64,000 nucleotides of DNA from JAYPWI01 sp038135065 (GCA_038135065.1 JAYPWI010000010.1:1-64000), one strand, 5' to 3'; shown: positions 1 to 9,933, counted from the stretch's first letter. Notes: generated by a model not told the origin, from the letters alone. Numbers and translations: made by a program.

Positions 1-3000
1 CCAGCACTGCGGCCTCGTCGGCCAGGCCCGCCGCCCTGAACAGGTCGGGCCAGAACGACGCGCCCCGCTCAGCGAGATGGCGCCGGATGGCGTCGTGCAC
101 CGGCCCCTCGGGTGGCTCCGTTGACGGTGCCGGAGCCAGCAGGGGTGCCTGCTCCCGCCAGAACAGACGGATCCGACCATCGTGAGAGCCGATGGCCCCC
201 GCCCCCATCCACACGATGTCCCCCGTGGCCAGCAACCCGTCGAGGTCAGCCCCCCGGTAATCGGCCACCCGCACCGGCAGCACATCGGCCTCGAGGATCG
301 ATGCCGCAACGGGTGCACCCTGGAGCTGGGTGATCACCGCATCGAGAGCGTCGGAGCCACGGCGGGGCCGATCGATACCGTGCCAGGCCGGCAGGAACCG
401 GCCCAGGGCGTCGGGTTCGACCGGTTCGACCTCTCGTCGCAGGGCGGCCAGCGACCGTCGGCGTAACGACCGGAGCACCTCGGTATCGCACCACTCTCGT
501 TCCGACCCACCGGGACGGAACTCGCCCCGCACCACCCGGCCAGCCGTCTCCAGGCGGGCCAGGGCCCCGGCCACCCGGCCGGGGGGCACCCCGAACCGTC
601 GGGCCGCCTCGTCGGTGGTGAACGGGGCGTGGCTCGACGCGTAGCGGGCGACCAGATCGACCATGGGGTCGGTCACCGGATCGGTGAAGGCAGCAGGCAG
701 GCCGACGGGCACCGCGCACCCGATCGCGTCGCGGTAGCGAGCTGCGTCCTCAGCTGCCGCATACCGCACCTCGCCGGCCAGTCGGATCTCGATCGCCCGG
801 CGCTGGGACACCAGCTCGGCCACGAGCGGCTCGGGATCCACCGCACATCGCAGACCGAGCTCGACCATGGTCAGGTCACCGACCAGGCGGAGCGCGTCGT
901 GGAGTTCGTCAGGGTCTCGGGCGTGGCGTGACTCGGTGACCCGCTGGAGTTCGAGCTCGAGGTCGGCCAACACCTCGGGATCGAGCAATTCCCGGAGTTC
1001 CTCGGCGCCCAGCAGATCTCGAAGGAGGTCCCGGTCGAGGGCCAGGGCGGCCGCCCGGCGTTCGGCGAGGGGGGCGTCGCCCCCGTACATGTACACGGCG
1101 ATCCAACTGAACAACAGGCTCTGCGCCATGGGAGAGGCGTGGTCGGTGTCCACGCTGACCATGCGAATCTTCCGCCGCCCCACGTCGGTGAGCACTTCGA
1201 CCAGGGCGGGGAGGTCGAACACCTCCTGGAGGCACTCACGCGACGTCTCGAGCAGCATGGGGAAGGTCGGGTAGCGGGACGCGACCTGCAGCAGGGTTGC
1301 CGACCGCTGGCGCTGCTGCCACAGCGGGGTTCGCTGACCGGGCCGGCGCCGGGGCAGCAGCAGGGCCCGACCTGCCACCTCCCGGAACCGCGATGCGAAC
1401 AGGGCGGTGCCCGGCAAGTGCCCGACGATGAACTCCTCCACGTCGGCCGGATCGATGGCGATGTCCTCGGGGGCCAGACGATCTTCGGCCTCGGGCAGGC
1501 GAAGGACGATGCCGTCGTCGCTCCACAGCAGCTCCACCGGCATGCCGTGCCGTTCCTCGAGCCGGGCCTGCAGGGCGATTCCCCACGGCGCGTGGACCTT
1601 GGCCCCGAAGGGGGTGAGGATGCACACCCGCCAGTCACCGATCTCGTCCCGGAACCGTTCCACGACGATGGTCCGGTCGTCGGGCACCACCCCGGTCACC
1701 GATCGCTGCTCGTCGAGGTAGCGGACCACGTTGACCGCGGCCCGGCGATCGAGACGGTGGCGCTCCCCCAACTCGGTCAACAGGTCGTCCAGGTGGCCCG
1801 CGTCAAGGGCTGCCTCCACGTCGCCCTCACCGAGTCGATCCACGACCCCTCGCACGAAGGCCCCGATGGCCTGACCCAGCTCGAGGGGGCGCCCCGGCCG
1901 GTCACCGTGCCAGAAGGGCATCTTGCCGGGCTGACCGGGAGCCGGGGTCACCACCACCCGGTCGTAGGTGATCTCTTCGATCCGCCACGTCGACGCGCCC
2001 AGCAGGAAGGTCTCCCCTACCCGGGCCTCGTAGACCATCTCCTCGTCGAGTTCGCCGACCCGTTTGCCGTCGGGCAGGAACACCCCGTACAGCCCTCGGT
2101 CGGGGATGGTGCCCGGGTTGGTCACGGCCAACCGTCCGGCTCCCTGACGGGCTCGCACGGCACCCGATACCCGGTCCCAGACCAGACGGGGACGCAGCTC
2201 CCGGAACTCGTCAGAGGGGTACCGACCCGAGAGCAGGTCCAGCACCGACTCGAACACCTCGGTCGAGAGGTGCTCGAAGGGAGCCGCCCGCCGAACCAGG
2301 GCCAGCAGATCATCGGCCTGCCAGTCCTCGACCGCACACATGGCCACCAGGTGTTGGGCCAGCACGTCGAGGGGGTTGCGGGGGTAGCGGGTCGCCTCGA
2401 TCTTCCCCTCGATCATCCGCTCCACCACCACGGCCGCCTCGACGAGGTCGCCCCGGTGTTTGGGCATGATCTTGCCCCGGCTGGGTTGATCGACCTGATG
2501 ACCGGCTCGCCCGATCCGCTGGAGACCCGACGAGACCGACCCGGGGGACTCGACCTGCACTACGAGGTCGACAGCCCCCATGTCGATCCCGAGCTCGAGG
2601 GACGAGGTGGCGACCAGGCCCCGGAGCCGGCCGGCCTTGAGGTCGTCCTCGATCACCAGCCGCTGTTCCCGGCTCAGCGAGCCGTGGTGAGCCTTGACCA
2701 GCTCGCCCTCGGCCTCGACGTCGGTTCCCGCTACCGCTGCCGCCCGCTCCAGCCCCTCGAGGTGCAACTCGTTGAGTCGGGCAGCCAGACGCTCGGCAAG
2801 ACGTCGGGCGTTGACGAACACCAGGGTCGACCGGTGCGAGAGGATCTGCTCGAGCAGCACCGGATGGACGGACGGCCAGATGGACGCCCCGCCACCACCT
2901 CCACCGTCGAGCGACCCCGGCCCGGGGTCCGGTCCCATACCCGCCGACAGGTCCCCGCCGTAGACGGGTCGAGCCCAGGGTGTGATCCCGTCGGTGGCCT

Positions 3001-3775
3001 CGACCGGCCCACCGGGGGCCGAGGCGGCCAGGTCGCCCATGTCGTCGACGGGGACCACCACCTCGACATCCAGTTCCTTGGTCCGACCCACGTCCACGAC
3101 GGCGACCTCACGGGCCCCCTGGTCGTCGCGTCCCCCCAGGAAGCGGGCGATCTCGTCGAGGGGCCGCTGGGTGGCCGACAGACCGATCCGTCGAGCCGGC
3201 CGGGCAGTGACCTGCTCGAGACGCTCGAGGGACAGGGCCAGGTGCGATCCCCGCTTGGTGGCAGCCACCGAGTGGATCTCGTCGACGATCACCCACTGCA
3301 CGTTGCTCAGCGTCTCCCGAGCCTTCGACGTGAGCATCAGGTACAGCGACTCGGGGGTGGTGATCAGGATGTCGGGTGGGCGGCTGAGGAGGCGCCGGCG
3401 TTCGTCGGCCGGGGTGTCACCGGTCCGCACCCCCACCGTGGGCACGTGGAGGTCGACCCCCAACCGCTCGCCGGCCAAGCGGATCCCCTCGATGGGGCTG
3501 CGCAGGTTCTTCTCGACGTCCACGGCCAAGGCCCGCAGGGGCGACACGTACACCACCCGGGTCCGTTCCAGCCGGTCGGGCACCGGCTCGGACATCACCC
3601 GGTCGATGCCCCACAGGAACGCGGCCAGGGTCTTCCCACTGCCCGTCGGGGCCAGGATCAGACTGTGACGTCCCTCGGCGATAGCCGACCACCCCTGGGT
3701 CTGGGCCGGGGTGGGAGCGGCGAAGGACAGCCCGAACCATTCCTGCACCACGGGCGAGAAACGTTCGAGGGTCAC
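1..3775 (-). CDS. lhr: Lhr-type large ATP-dependent DNA helicase (3' end outside window)
   Basis: Superfamily 2 DNA helicase of the Lhr family (3'-5' translocase, DNA repair). About 1258 codons are visible and the frame runs open off the left edge; actinobacterial Lhr proteins are about 1500 residues, so the C-terminus is missing. Walker A APTGSGKT lies at residues 42-49 and the DEIH box at 165-168. The C-terminal winged-helix region contains LGRFLPAWHG near residue 1130, as in mycobacterial Lhr. Two GTG codons (3778 and 3775) are possible starts. I chose 3775 because a TAGGAT hexamer ends 6 nt upstream of it, the spacing seen at other genes here. It starts about 45 nt downstream of the helD-like stop, on the same strand. 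Confidence 0.93.
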   Translation of the reverse strand, partial: MTLERFSPVVQEWFGLSFAAPTPAQTQGWSAIAEGRHSLILAPTGSGKTLAAFLWGIDRVMSEPVPDRLERTRVVYVSPLRALAVDVEKNLRSPIEGIRLAGERLGVDLHVPTVGVRTGDTPADERRRLLSRPPDILITTPESLYLMLTSKARETLSNVQWVIVDEIHSVAATKRGSHLALSLERLEQVTARPARRIGLSATQRPLDEIARFLGGRDDQGAREVAVVDVGRTKELDVEVVVPVDDMGDLAASAPGGPVEATDGITPWARPVYGGDLSAGMGPDPGPGSLDGGGGGGASIWPSVHPVLLEQILSHRSTLVFVNARRLAERLAARLNELHLEGLERAAAVAGTDVEAEGELVKAHHGSLSREQRLVIEDDLKAGRLRGLVATSSLELGIDMGAVDLVVQVESPGSVSSGLQRIGRAGHQVDQPSRGKIMPKHRGDLVEAAVVVERMIEGKIEATRYPRNPLDVLAQHLVAMCAVEDWQADDLLALVRRAAPFEHLSTEVFESVLDLLSGRYPSDEFRELRPRLVWDRVSGAVRARQGAGRLAVTNPGTIPDRGLYGVFLPDGKRVGELDEEMVYEARVGETFLLGASTWRIEEITYDRVVVTPAPGQPGKMPFWHGDRPGRPLELGQAIGAFVRGVVDRLGEGDVEAALDAGHLDDLLTELGERHRLDRRAAVNVVRYLDEQRSVTGVVPDDRTIVVERFRDEIGDWRVCILTPFGAKVHAPWGIALQARLEERHGMPVELLWSDDGIVLRLPEAEDRLAPEDIAIDPADVEEFIVGHLPGTALFASRFREVAGRALLLPRRRPGQRTPLWQQRQRSATLLQVASRYPTFPMLLETSRECLQEVFDLPALVEVLTDVGRRKIRMVSVDTDHASPMAQSLLFSWIAVYMYGGDAPLAERRAAALALDRDLLRDLLGAEELRELLDPEVLADLELELQRVTESRHARDPDELHDALRLVGDLTMVELGLRCAVDPEPLVAELVSQRRAIEIRLAGEVRYAAAEDAARYRDAIGCAVPVGLPAAFTDPVTDPMVDLVARYASSHAPFTTDEAARRFGVPPGRVAGALARLETAGRVVRGEFRPGGSEREWCDTEVLRSLRRRSLAALRREVEPVEPDALGRFLPAWHGIDRPRRGSDALDAVITQLQGAPVAASILEADVLPVRVADYRGADLDGLLATGDIVWMGAGAIGSHDGRIRLFWREQAPLLAPAPSTEPPEGPVHDAIRRHLAERGASFWPDLFRAAGLADEAAVL

Positions 3776-3781
3776 CACCGC

Positions 3782-3787
3782 ATCCTA
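3782..3787 (-). promoter_or_regulatory. putative -10 TAGGAT of leaderless lhr promoter
   Basis: TAGGAT on the minus strand ends 6 nt before the second GTG of lhr. The spacing would place the transcription start on or next to the start codon. No clear -35 is seen. Confidence 0.5.
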
Positions 3788-3821
3788 GGAACGTGCCCGA
3801 GGACTTCTCGCAGCGCCGAGC

Positions 3822-5927
3822 TCAGACCCCCATGGCAGCGGGAAGCGGCCGGGCGTGCACCACGGCCAGGCGTTTCGTCGACCGGGTCAGAGCAACGTAG
3901 AGGGCACGCAATCCTTGGGGTTCACCCTCGAGGAGGGCGGCGGGCTCGACGACCACCGTGCCGTCGAGCTCGAGGCCCTTCACCAGTCGCACCGGTACGA
4001 GGGCGATCTTGGGATGCAGGCTGCCCGTGATGTTGCGGCTCGCCGTCGTGGCTCGTCCGAACTCGATTCCCCGGCGCTGCAGCTCCTCATCGACCCGATC
4101 GATCAGCCCGGCCGGAACGACCACGGCCACACTGCCCCCGTCGAGGGCGTCCGATTCCTCGAGCACGACGTCGACGGACCGTGTCACCAGGTCCTGAGCA
4201 GGCTGACACACCTCGATGATCCGCGGCTCGGCGCCGACCGAGCGCACGGCCACCGGCGGCGACAGCTCGGGAGCCGCCACGGCCAGCACCCGATTGGCCA
4301 ACACCAGGTTGGGAGCAGGAATCCGGTAGCTGATGGCCAGTTCACGGATCCGAGGAGGTTCCGACGTCGACGGCAGATGCGACAGCACGCCGTCCCAATC
4401 AGCGGCGGCTCCAGGTGCGGTGGCCTGGGCGATGTCGCCCACCACGGTCATCGAACCGTTCAACGACCGGCGGGCGATCATCCGTAGACCCATCGGGGTG
4501 TGGTCCTGCGCCTCGTCCACTACCACGTGGCCGTACGTCCGCACCTCGGGATCTCGGGGTCGACGCTGGCTGTCCAACCGGGGACCGAGTCGGTGGTACG
4601 CCTCGTCGAGCAGGGCCACATCAGGATCGCTCCAGCGGTAGGCGTCGAGCGCACCTCCACGATCGCGGAAAAGCGACAGATGCTCGTCCTCGTCCAGCAC
4701 CCCCCGACCAGCCGAGGCGAGCAGTGCCTTCGAGCCGTAGAGGTCGCGTAGTAGCTGTCCCGGTGTGAGCACAGGCCACATCCGTTCGAGGGCGGCAACC
4801 ACATCGGGGTGGCGACGCAGACGTTCCTGGACCACATCGGGGTCCGGTTGCGACGAGTGAGAGGCAGCCAGTGCTGCGAACACGGCGGCCTCCACGAAGG
4901 AGCGACCTGCATTGTGGCGCCGGTACCGGCGAGCTGCGTCTCGAACGATGCCGCGGCTCTCGTCCCTCGTGAGGCGCAGGGTGACCAGGCCGAACCCCAC
5001 GGTGAGGTCCTCGGGCAAGGCCCGCTCGCGATCTCGAACCGCACGAGCGATCACGTCGACCATGCGGATGTCGCCCTTGGTGGCAGCCGCCAAGTCGTCG
5101 TCGACAACGGTGAACCGCTCCCCCGGAAAGACATCAGCGAACAGGTCGGCCAACACCATCAAGTGCACCCCGGCTTCACCCAGGCTGGGTAGCACCTGTT
5201 CGATGTAACGGAGGAAGAGCCGGTTCGGGCCGACGACCAACACGCCCTGCCCTTCCAGGGGGAAGCGATGGGTGTACAGCAGATAGGCGGCCCGATGCAG
5301 GGCGACCACCGTCTTGCCGGTGCCGGGACCACCCTGGACGACCACCATCCCCTTGAGGCGGTCGCGGATGATCTCGTCCTGCTCGCCTTGGATAGTGCTG
5401 ACGATGTCACGCAGGCGACCATCACGATGCTGGTCGAGCGCAGCGAGCAACGCTCCATGACCCTGGAAGCCGTTGTCGAGCTGATCCAGATCGAACAGTT
5501 CGTCCTCGAGATCGAGGACGCGGCGACCGCGTGACACGAAGTGACGGCGCCGGCTCAACCCCATGGGATGTCGCCCGGTGGCACGGTAGAACGGCTCGGC
5601 GACCGGGGCCCGCCAATCCACCACCACAGGTTCCTGGTGCTCGTCGGCGACGGCCAGGCGCCCGATGTGGAAGGTGTCGCCCGAATCTTCGTCGATGCGG
5701 CCGAACACCAAGGAGGCAGCACCCAATTGCAGCTGCCCGAGGCGGTTCTGCACGCTCCCCTCGATCACATCCCGTTCGTAGCGGGCTTGGGTCGTGCCAC
5801 CCCGCCCGACCTCGACCATGGACCTGAGCTTCACCGCACGTTCGCGCGCCTCGTCGAGGAGGCGATACGCACGGTCCACGTAGGCCTGTTCGGCCTCGAT
5901 CTCGGGGTGGTTCACGGCCAAATCCAC
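3822..5927 (-). CDS. helD: HelD-like UvrD/Rep superfamily 1 ATPase
   Basis: 701-residue superfamily 1 helicase-like ATPase of the HelD type; family members bind RNA polymerase and help recycle stalled complexes. A charged N-terminal helical segment (EAEQAYVDRAYRLLDEA) precedes the ATPase core, as in HelD. Walker A GGPGTGKT is at residues 199-206, and a DEAQD Walker B (VVVDEAQD) lies in the second half, followed by VVGDIAQA. The C-terminal RecA-like half ends with a UvrD-type signature (LVKGLELDGTVVV; YVALTRS). The start is GTG at 5927. It is divergent from hemE and upstream of lhr. Distinguishing HelD from another UvrD-like ATPase rests on the overall layout. Confidence 0.85.
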   Translation of the reverse strand: MDLAVNHPEIEAEQAYVDRAYRLLDEARERAVKLRSMVEVGRGGTTQARYERDVIEGSVQNRLGQLQLGAASLVFGRIDEDSGDTFHIGRLAVADEHQEPVVVDWRAPVAEPFYRATGRHPMGLSRRRHFVSRGRRVLDLEDELFDLDQLDNGFQGHGALLAALDQHRDGRLRDIVSTIQGEQDEIIRDRLKGMVVVQGGPGTGKTVVALHRAAYLLYTHRFPLEGQGVLVVGPNRLFLRYIEQVLPSLGEAGVHLMVLADLFADVFPGERFTVVDDDLAAATKGDIRMVDVIARAVRDRERALPEDLTVGFGLVTLRLTRDESRGIVRDAARRYRRHNAGRSFVEAAVFAALAASHSSQPDPDVVQERLRRHPDVVAALERMWPVLTPGQLLRDLYGSKALLASAGRGVLDEDEHLSLFRDRGGALDAYRWSDPDVALLDEAYHRLGPRLDSQRRPRDPEVRTYGHVVVDEAQDHTPMGLRMIARRSLNGSMTVVGDIAQATAPGAAADWDGVLSHLPSTSEPPRIRELAISYRIPAPNLVLANRVLAVAAPELSPPVAVRSVGAEPRIIEVCQPAQDLVTRSVDVVLEESDALDGGSVAVVVPAGLIDRVDEELQRRGIEFGRATTASRNITGSLHPKIALVPVRLVKGLELDGTVVVEPAALLEGEPQGLRALYVALTRSTKRLAVVHARPLPAAMGV

Positions 5928-6016
5928 GGATTCAGGGGATAGATCATCTTATCGACCGAACTGGTCACCAGATCAGCGGCAAGCGGGCCGATGGTCGTTC
6001 GGTCGGGGGTGAGCGG

Positions 6017-6022
6017 TAGCGT
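6017..6022 (+). promoter_or_regulatory. putative -10 TAGCGT upstream of hemE
   Basis: TAGCGT ends 10 nt before the preferred hemE ATG at 6033. The implied leader is only a few nucleotides long. Confidence 0.4.
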
Positions 6023-6032
6023 TCACCACAGC

Positions 6033-7109
6033 ATGCAACTGCCCCCTGAGCACCCGGCCCACACCCTCGCCGACAGCGCCTATCTGCGGGCCTGTCGCCG
6101 GGCCGACGCCGACCACACCCCGGTGTGGTTCCAACGCCAAGCGGGGCGCTCGCTGCCCGAATACCGGGCTCTTCGGGGAGAGGGCAGCATCCTCGACGCC
6201 ATCGCCGATCCCGACCTGGCCGCCGAGATCACCCTGCAGCCTGTACGTCGCTACGGGGTCGATGCCGCGATCCTCTTCTCCGACATCGTGGTCCCCGCAG
6301 CCGCCGTGGGCTTCGGTATCGACGTCGTGCCCGGGGTGGGACCGGTCGCTCCGGAACCCTTCCGGGGTCGAGCCGACCTCGAACGACTCCGGCCCCTCGA
6401 CCCCGAGGGCGACACCGCCTACGTGTTGGAGACCGTGAGGATCCTCGCTCGTGAACTGTCGGTCCCCCTCATCGGGTTCGCCGGCGCACCCTTCACCATC
6501 GCCAGCTACCTGATCGAGGGTCGACCCAGCAGGGAGCACGCGCTGACCAAGTCGCTGATGCATGGCGACCCGTCCCTGTGGCACGACCTCATGGAGCGGA
6601 TCGCCGACATGGCCATCACCTCCCTGACCAGCCAGGTCCTGGCTGGGGCCAGCGCCGTGCAGCTGTTCGACTCCTGGGCCGGGGCCCTGGCCCCCAGGGA
6701 CTACCAGCAGTTCGTGCTCCCCCACAGTCGCCGTGTCTTCGAGGCCGTTGCCCCGCTGGGCGTACCCCGGGCCCACTTCGGAGTAGGAACGGGGGAACTG
6801 CTCGGCCTCATGGCCGACGCCGGACCCGAGGTGGTGGGGGTCGACTGGCGGGTGCCCCTCGACGAGGCCCGCCGCCGGACGGGTCACCGGGTCGCCCTCC
6901 AGGGCAACCTCGACCCTGCCGTGTGCCTCGGTGACTGGCCGACCGTCGAACGGCAGGTTCGGCAGATCCTGACCGATGCCGGACCCGAGCCCGGACACAT
7001 CTTCAACCTCGGTCACGGGGTACTTCCAGCCACCGACCCAGCCATCCTCGAACAGGTGGTTGCCCTGGTCCACGACGAGGGCGGGCGGGGAGCCGGGGCC
7101 CCGGCGTGA
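6033..7109 (+). CDS. hemE: uroporphyrinogen decarboxylase
   Basis: Decarboxylates the four acetate side chains of uroporphyrinogen III to give coproporphyrinogen III in heme synthesis; cytoplasmic. The family signature WFQRQAGRSLPEYR occurs at residues 32-45, followed by ILFSDIV with the conserved catalytic Asp near residue 85, and FNLGHGVLP near the C-terminus. The frame extends upstream to 5991, but I chose ATG 6033 (358 aa) because it fits the family N-terminus and lies just after a TAGCGT hexamer. The stop overlaps the next start by 4 nt (GTGA), so hemE and hemY are probably translationally coupled. Confidence 0.95.
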   Translation: MQLPPEHPAHTLADSAYLRACRRADADHTPVWFQRQAGRSLPEYRALRGEGSILDAIADPDLAAEITLQPVRRYGVDAAILFSDIVVPAAAVGFGIDVVPGVGPVAPEPFRGRADLERLRPLDPEGDTAYVLETVRILARELSVPLIGFAGAPFTIASYLIEGRPSREHALTKSLMHGDPSLWHDLMERIADMAITSLTSQVLAGASAVQLFDSWAGALAPRDYQQFVLPHSRRVFEAVAPLGVPRAHFGVGTGELLGLMADAGPEVVGVDWRVPLDEARRRTGHRVALQGNLDPAVCLGDWPTVERQVRQILTDAGPEPGHIFNLGHGVLPATDPAILEQVVALVHDEGGRGAGAPA

Positions 7110-8488
7110 GCTCCCGGGTCGCCGTGGTGGGCGGGGGACTTGCCGGCCTGGTGACCGCCTTCCGGCTACGGCACGCCCGACCTGATCTCGCGATCAGCCT
7201 CTACGAGTCATCGAGCGCACTCGGCGGCAAGATTCGCACCACCCCGTTCATGGGCCGACCGGTCGACGAGGGCCCAGATGCTTTTCTCACCAGAGTCCCG
7301 TGGGCCGTCGATCTCACCCGTGAGCTCGGCATCACCGACCGGGTGGTGAGCCCCTCCACAGGCTCGGCGTATGTGGTGGTCAAGGGTCGGATGCGACGCC
7401 TGCCCGAGGGACTCGCCCTGGGCGTGCCGGTGCGGTTCTGGCCCCTGCTCACCTCGGGCATCGTCTCGCCGCCAGCGGCCCTGCGGGCCGGACTCGACCT
7501 GGTCAGGGGGGACGACTGGCCGGGTGACGACGAGTCGGTCGGTGGCCTCATCCGCCGTCGCCTCGGTCCTCAGATCCACGAGCGGCTTGTCGATCCCCTG
7601 ATCGGCAGTATCTACGCAGGACGGACCGAGCACCTCGACCTCCAGTTGATCGCTCCCCAGCTCGAGACTGCCGCCCGCCGTAACCGAAGCCTGATTCGCG
7701 GGCTGCGAGCCCAGCGGCGGGCTGGGTCGACAGCCGACGGCCCCATCTTCCATGGCTTTCGCAACGGGATGGCCCAACTGGTCGATGCGTTGGTCTCTCG
7801 CCTCCGAGGGGTCGAGATCCGCACGGGCACCCGGGTCGAGGCCCTCAGGCGAGCCCATCCAGGGGTCGAGCTCACGACCACGGACGGGACCGACACCTTC
7901 GACGCAGTGGTGTTGGCCGCTCCCGCCCATGCCGCGGGCCCCATGGTGGCTGGGGCCTCACCTGCTGCGTCCGAGCTCATGGGTGGCATTCCCTTCGCAT
8001 CGGTGACCCTGGTCACCATGGGTCTGCGACGCTCCGACGTCGGCCACCGTCTCGACGGGTCAGGAGCCCTGATTCCAGCCCAGGAGGGCTGGCTGTCCAC
8101 TGCAGCGAGCTGGGGCAGCAGCAAGTGGCCGCACTGGGCCGACGACGATCGGGTCGTGCTGCGGGTGTCGAGCGGCCGCGACGGCGACGAACGCGCGATG
8201 GGACTCGACGACGACGTCCTGGTGGACTCCCTCCTACAGGAGATGGCCACCCTCCTCGACATCCGCGGCGAACTCCTCGAATGGCGCGTGTCGAGATGGC
8301 CTCGCTCCTTCGCCCAGTACCGCCCCGGTCACGGGCGCCGGGTGACCGAGATCGAGTCCCAGCTCCGACGCGACCTGCCCGGCCTGTTCGTGACAGGAGC
8401 CAGCTACCGGGGCATCGGTATTCCCGCCGTCGTGCGCCAGGCCGGGGAGGCCACCACCGCCGTTCTCGACCACCTTCGAGTCCCGTGA
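7106..8488 (+). CDS. hemY: coproporphyrinogen/protoporphyrinogen oxidase (HemY/CgoX type)
   Basis: FAD-dependent oxidase of 460 residues that aromatises the porphyrinogen ring. The N-terminal dinucleotide-binding motif VVGGGLAGL is at residues 7-15, followed by GGKIRT; the C-terminal FAD-contact segment includes GLFVTGASYRGIGIPAVVR. In Gram-positive bacteria this enzyme acts on coproporphyrinogen III in the coproporphyrin-dependent route, which fits hemQ at 27.1 kb. No ferrochelatase gene is visible in the window. GTG start overlapping the hemE stop; the stop in turn overlaps the next GTG by 4 nt. Confidence 0.94.
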   Translation: MSSRVAVVGGGLAGLVTAFRLRHARPDLAISLYESSSALGGKIRTTPFMGRPVDEGPDAFLTRVPWAVDLTRELGITDRVVSPSTGSAYVVVKGRMRRLPEGLALGVPVRFWPLLTSGIVSPPAALRAGLDLVRGDDWPGDDESVGGLIRRRLGPQIHERLVDPLIGSIYAGRTEHLDLQLIAPQLETAARRNRSLIRGLRAQRRAGSTADGPIFHGFRNGMAQLVDALVSRLRGVEIRTGTRVEALRRAHPGVELTTTDGTDTFDAVVLAAPAHAAGPMVAGASPAASELMGGIPFASVTLVTMGLRRSDVGHRLDGSGALIPAQEGWLSTAASWGSSKWPHWADDDRVVLRVSSGRDGDERAMGLDDDVLVDSLLQEMATLLDIRGELLEWRVSRWPRSFAQYRPGHGRRVTEIESQLRRDLPGLFVTGASYRGIGIPAVVRQAGEATTAVLDHLRVP

Positions 8489-9930
8489 CGGGCCACCGCC
8501 GACGCGCCCTGGCCGTGGCGGCCGGCGTCGTCACCGTTGCATCGCTCCCCCCGTGGGGGTGGTGGCCCCTCGGTGTGATCGGCCTCGCCGCTTTCCTCCA
8601 TCTTCCGGTCGACGCGTCGTTCCGAGCTCGGTTTGCGACGGCCTGGTGGTTCTGGCTGGGGGCCTATCTCCCGGGCATGGTGTGGATGATCGACCTGACC
8701 CTGCCGGGCTGGCTGCTGGCCACCCCCATCGAGGCAGCGATCATGGCCGTCCCCCTGGCCCTGCTGCCCTCGGCCGGCAGCCCGAGGCTGGTGGGCCTTC
8801 CTGCAGCGCTCGTCATCGGTGAGGCGGTGCGGTGGGTGGTCCCCTTCGGCGGGGTACCCATGACGAACCTGGCACTGGGCCAGGTCGGTGCTCCCTGGGT
8901 CGACGTCGTGCGGATCGGAGGACCGCTGCTCCTCGTGGCCGTGCTCGGGCTGACAGCGGTTGCGCTGGCCGGGCTCAGGACGCATCGACGGGTATCCCTC
9001 CTCGCACTGGGCGCGTTGATCCTCCTGATGGGGGTGGCCGCCGCAGCCCCCCGAGGCAGCGTGGACGGAGAACTCCATGTGGCCGTCGTCCAGGCAGGTG
9101 GAGCCCTGGGCACCAACGCGGTCACCAACACCGAACGTCCCGTGTTCGATCGGCACGTCGATGCCCTTGCAGCTTCCCCTCCCAACGTCGACCTCATCCT
9201 GTGGAGCGAGAGCAGTGCCTCGAGCTTCGGTCCGGTGGAGACCTCACCCCACATGGCCGAACTCGAAGATCTGGCCCGGACCTACGAGGCCACGATCATC
9301 GCCAACTTCAGCGAGTTGACCTCCGACCGGTTCCGGAACACGGCGGTGTCCGTCGACCCGGAGCGTGGCTACCTGGACCGCTACGACAAGGTCCACCTCG
9401 TTCCCTTCGGCGAATACGTCCCCCTGCGAGGCTTCATCGAACGGTTCGTCGACCTCTCGCTGATCCCTCGCGAAGCCATCCCCGGCACGGGCAGTGGAGT
9501 GCTCGACACCGGTCTGGGACCGATTGCCACGGTCATCTCCTTCGAGGTCTACTTCCCCGAACGGGTACGCAGCGGGGTAGCCGACGGCGGCCGTATCGTC
9601 GTGAACCCCACCCTGGCCTCCTCGTACACCACCTCGCTGGTCCCCGGGCAATCCCTAGCCAGCGCCCGGCTACGAGCCATCGAGTCGGGCCGGTGGGTCC
9701 TGCAGTCGAGCACGACGGGATTTTCGGCGATCGTCGACCCGGACGGACGGGTCGTGGCCCGCACGGGGCTTCGAGAGGCTGGCGTCGTCACCGCAGTCGC
9801 CGAGCTGCGCTCGGGCTCGACATGGGCGACCCAGCTGGGCAAGTGGCCCGTCACCCTGATGGCACTGCTCCTGCTGGGGTGGGTGGCAGCACCTCGCCCC
9901 CGGCGTGTGCGGAGCGACCCGACCCCCTGA
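8485..9930 (+). CDS. lnt: apolipoprotein N-acyltransferase-like membrane protein, catalytic Cys replaced by Ser
   Basis: 481-residue Lnt family protein: hydrophobic N-terminal half with several membrane spans, then a nitrilase-superfamily domain expected on the outer face of the membrane, then a C-terminal span. Lnt acylates the N-terminal Cys of lipoproteins using a Glu-Lys-Cys triad. Glu242 (WSESS) and Lys302 (YDKVHLVPFGEYVPLR) are present. At the nucleophile position the sequence reads VISFEVYFPE, with Ser352 (TCC, 9538-9540) where Cys is expected. The frame is open further upstream inside hemY, but the GTG at 8485 gives the usual GTGA coupling and the right length. Whether it is active is uncertain. 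Confidence 0.85.
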   Translation: MTGHRRRALAVAAGVVTVASLPPWGWWPLGVIGLAAFLHLPVDASFRARFATAWWFWLGAYLPGMVWMIDLTLPGWLLATPIEAAIMAVPLALLPSAGSPRLVGLPAALVIGEAVRWVVPFGGVPMTNLALGQVGAPWVDVVRIGGPLLLVAVLGLTAVALAGLRTHRRVSLLALGALILLMGVAAAAPRGSVDGELHVAVVQAGGALGTNAVTNTERPVFDRHVDALAASPPNVDLILWSESSASSFGPVETSPHMAELEDLARTYEATIIANFSELTSDRFRNTAVSVDPERGYLDRYDKVHLVPFGEYVPLRGFIERFVDLSLIPREAIPGTGSGVLDTGLGPIATVISFEVYFPERVRSGVADGGRIVVNPTLASSYTTSLVPGQSLASARLRAIESGRWVLQSSTTGFSAIVDPDGRVVARTGLREAGVVTAVAELRSGSTWATQLGKWPVTLMALLLLGWVAAPRPRRVRSDPTP

Positions 9931-9933
9931 CCC

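Noticed and set aside
1139..4030. 963-codon open frame on the plus strand opposite lhr
   Set aside because: It is a GC-codon shadow of the lhr reading frame; the sequence is Gly/Pro/Arg/His-rich, without motifs, while the opposite strand has clear helicase motifs.
8125..8484. Longer Lnt protein starting inside hemY
   Set aside because: The extra residues are an Arg/Pro-rich shadow of hemY; the GTGA overlap at 8485 gives the expected start.
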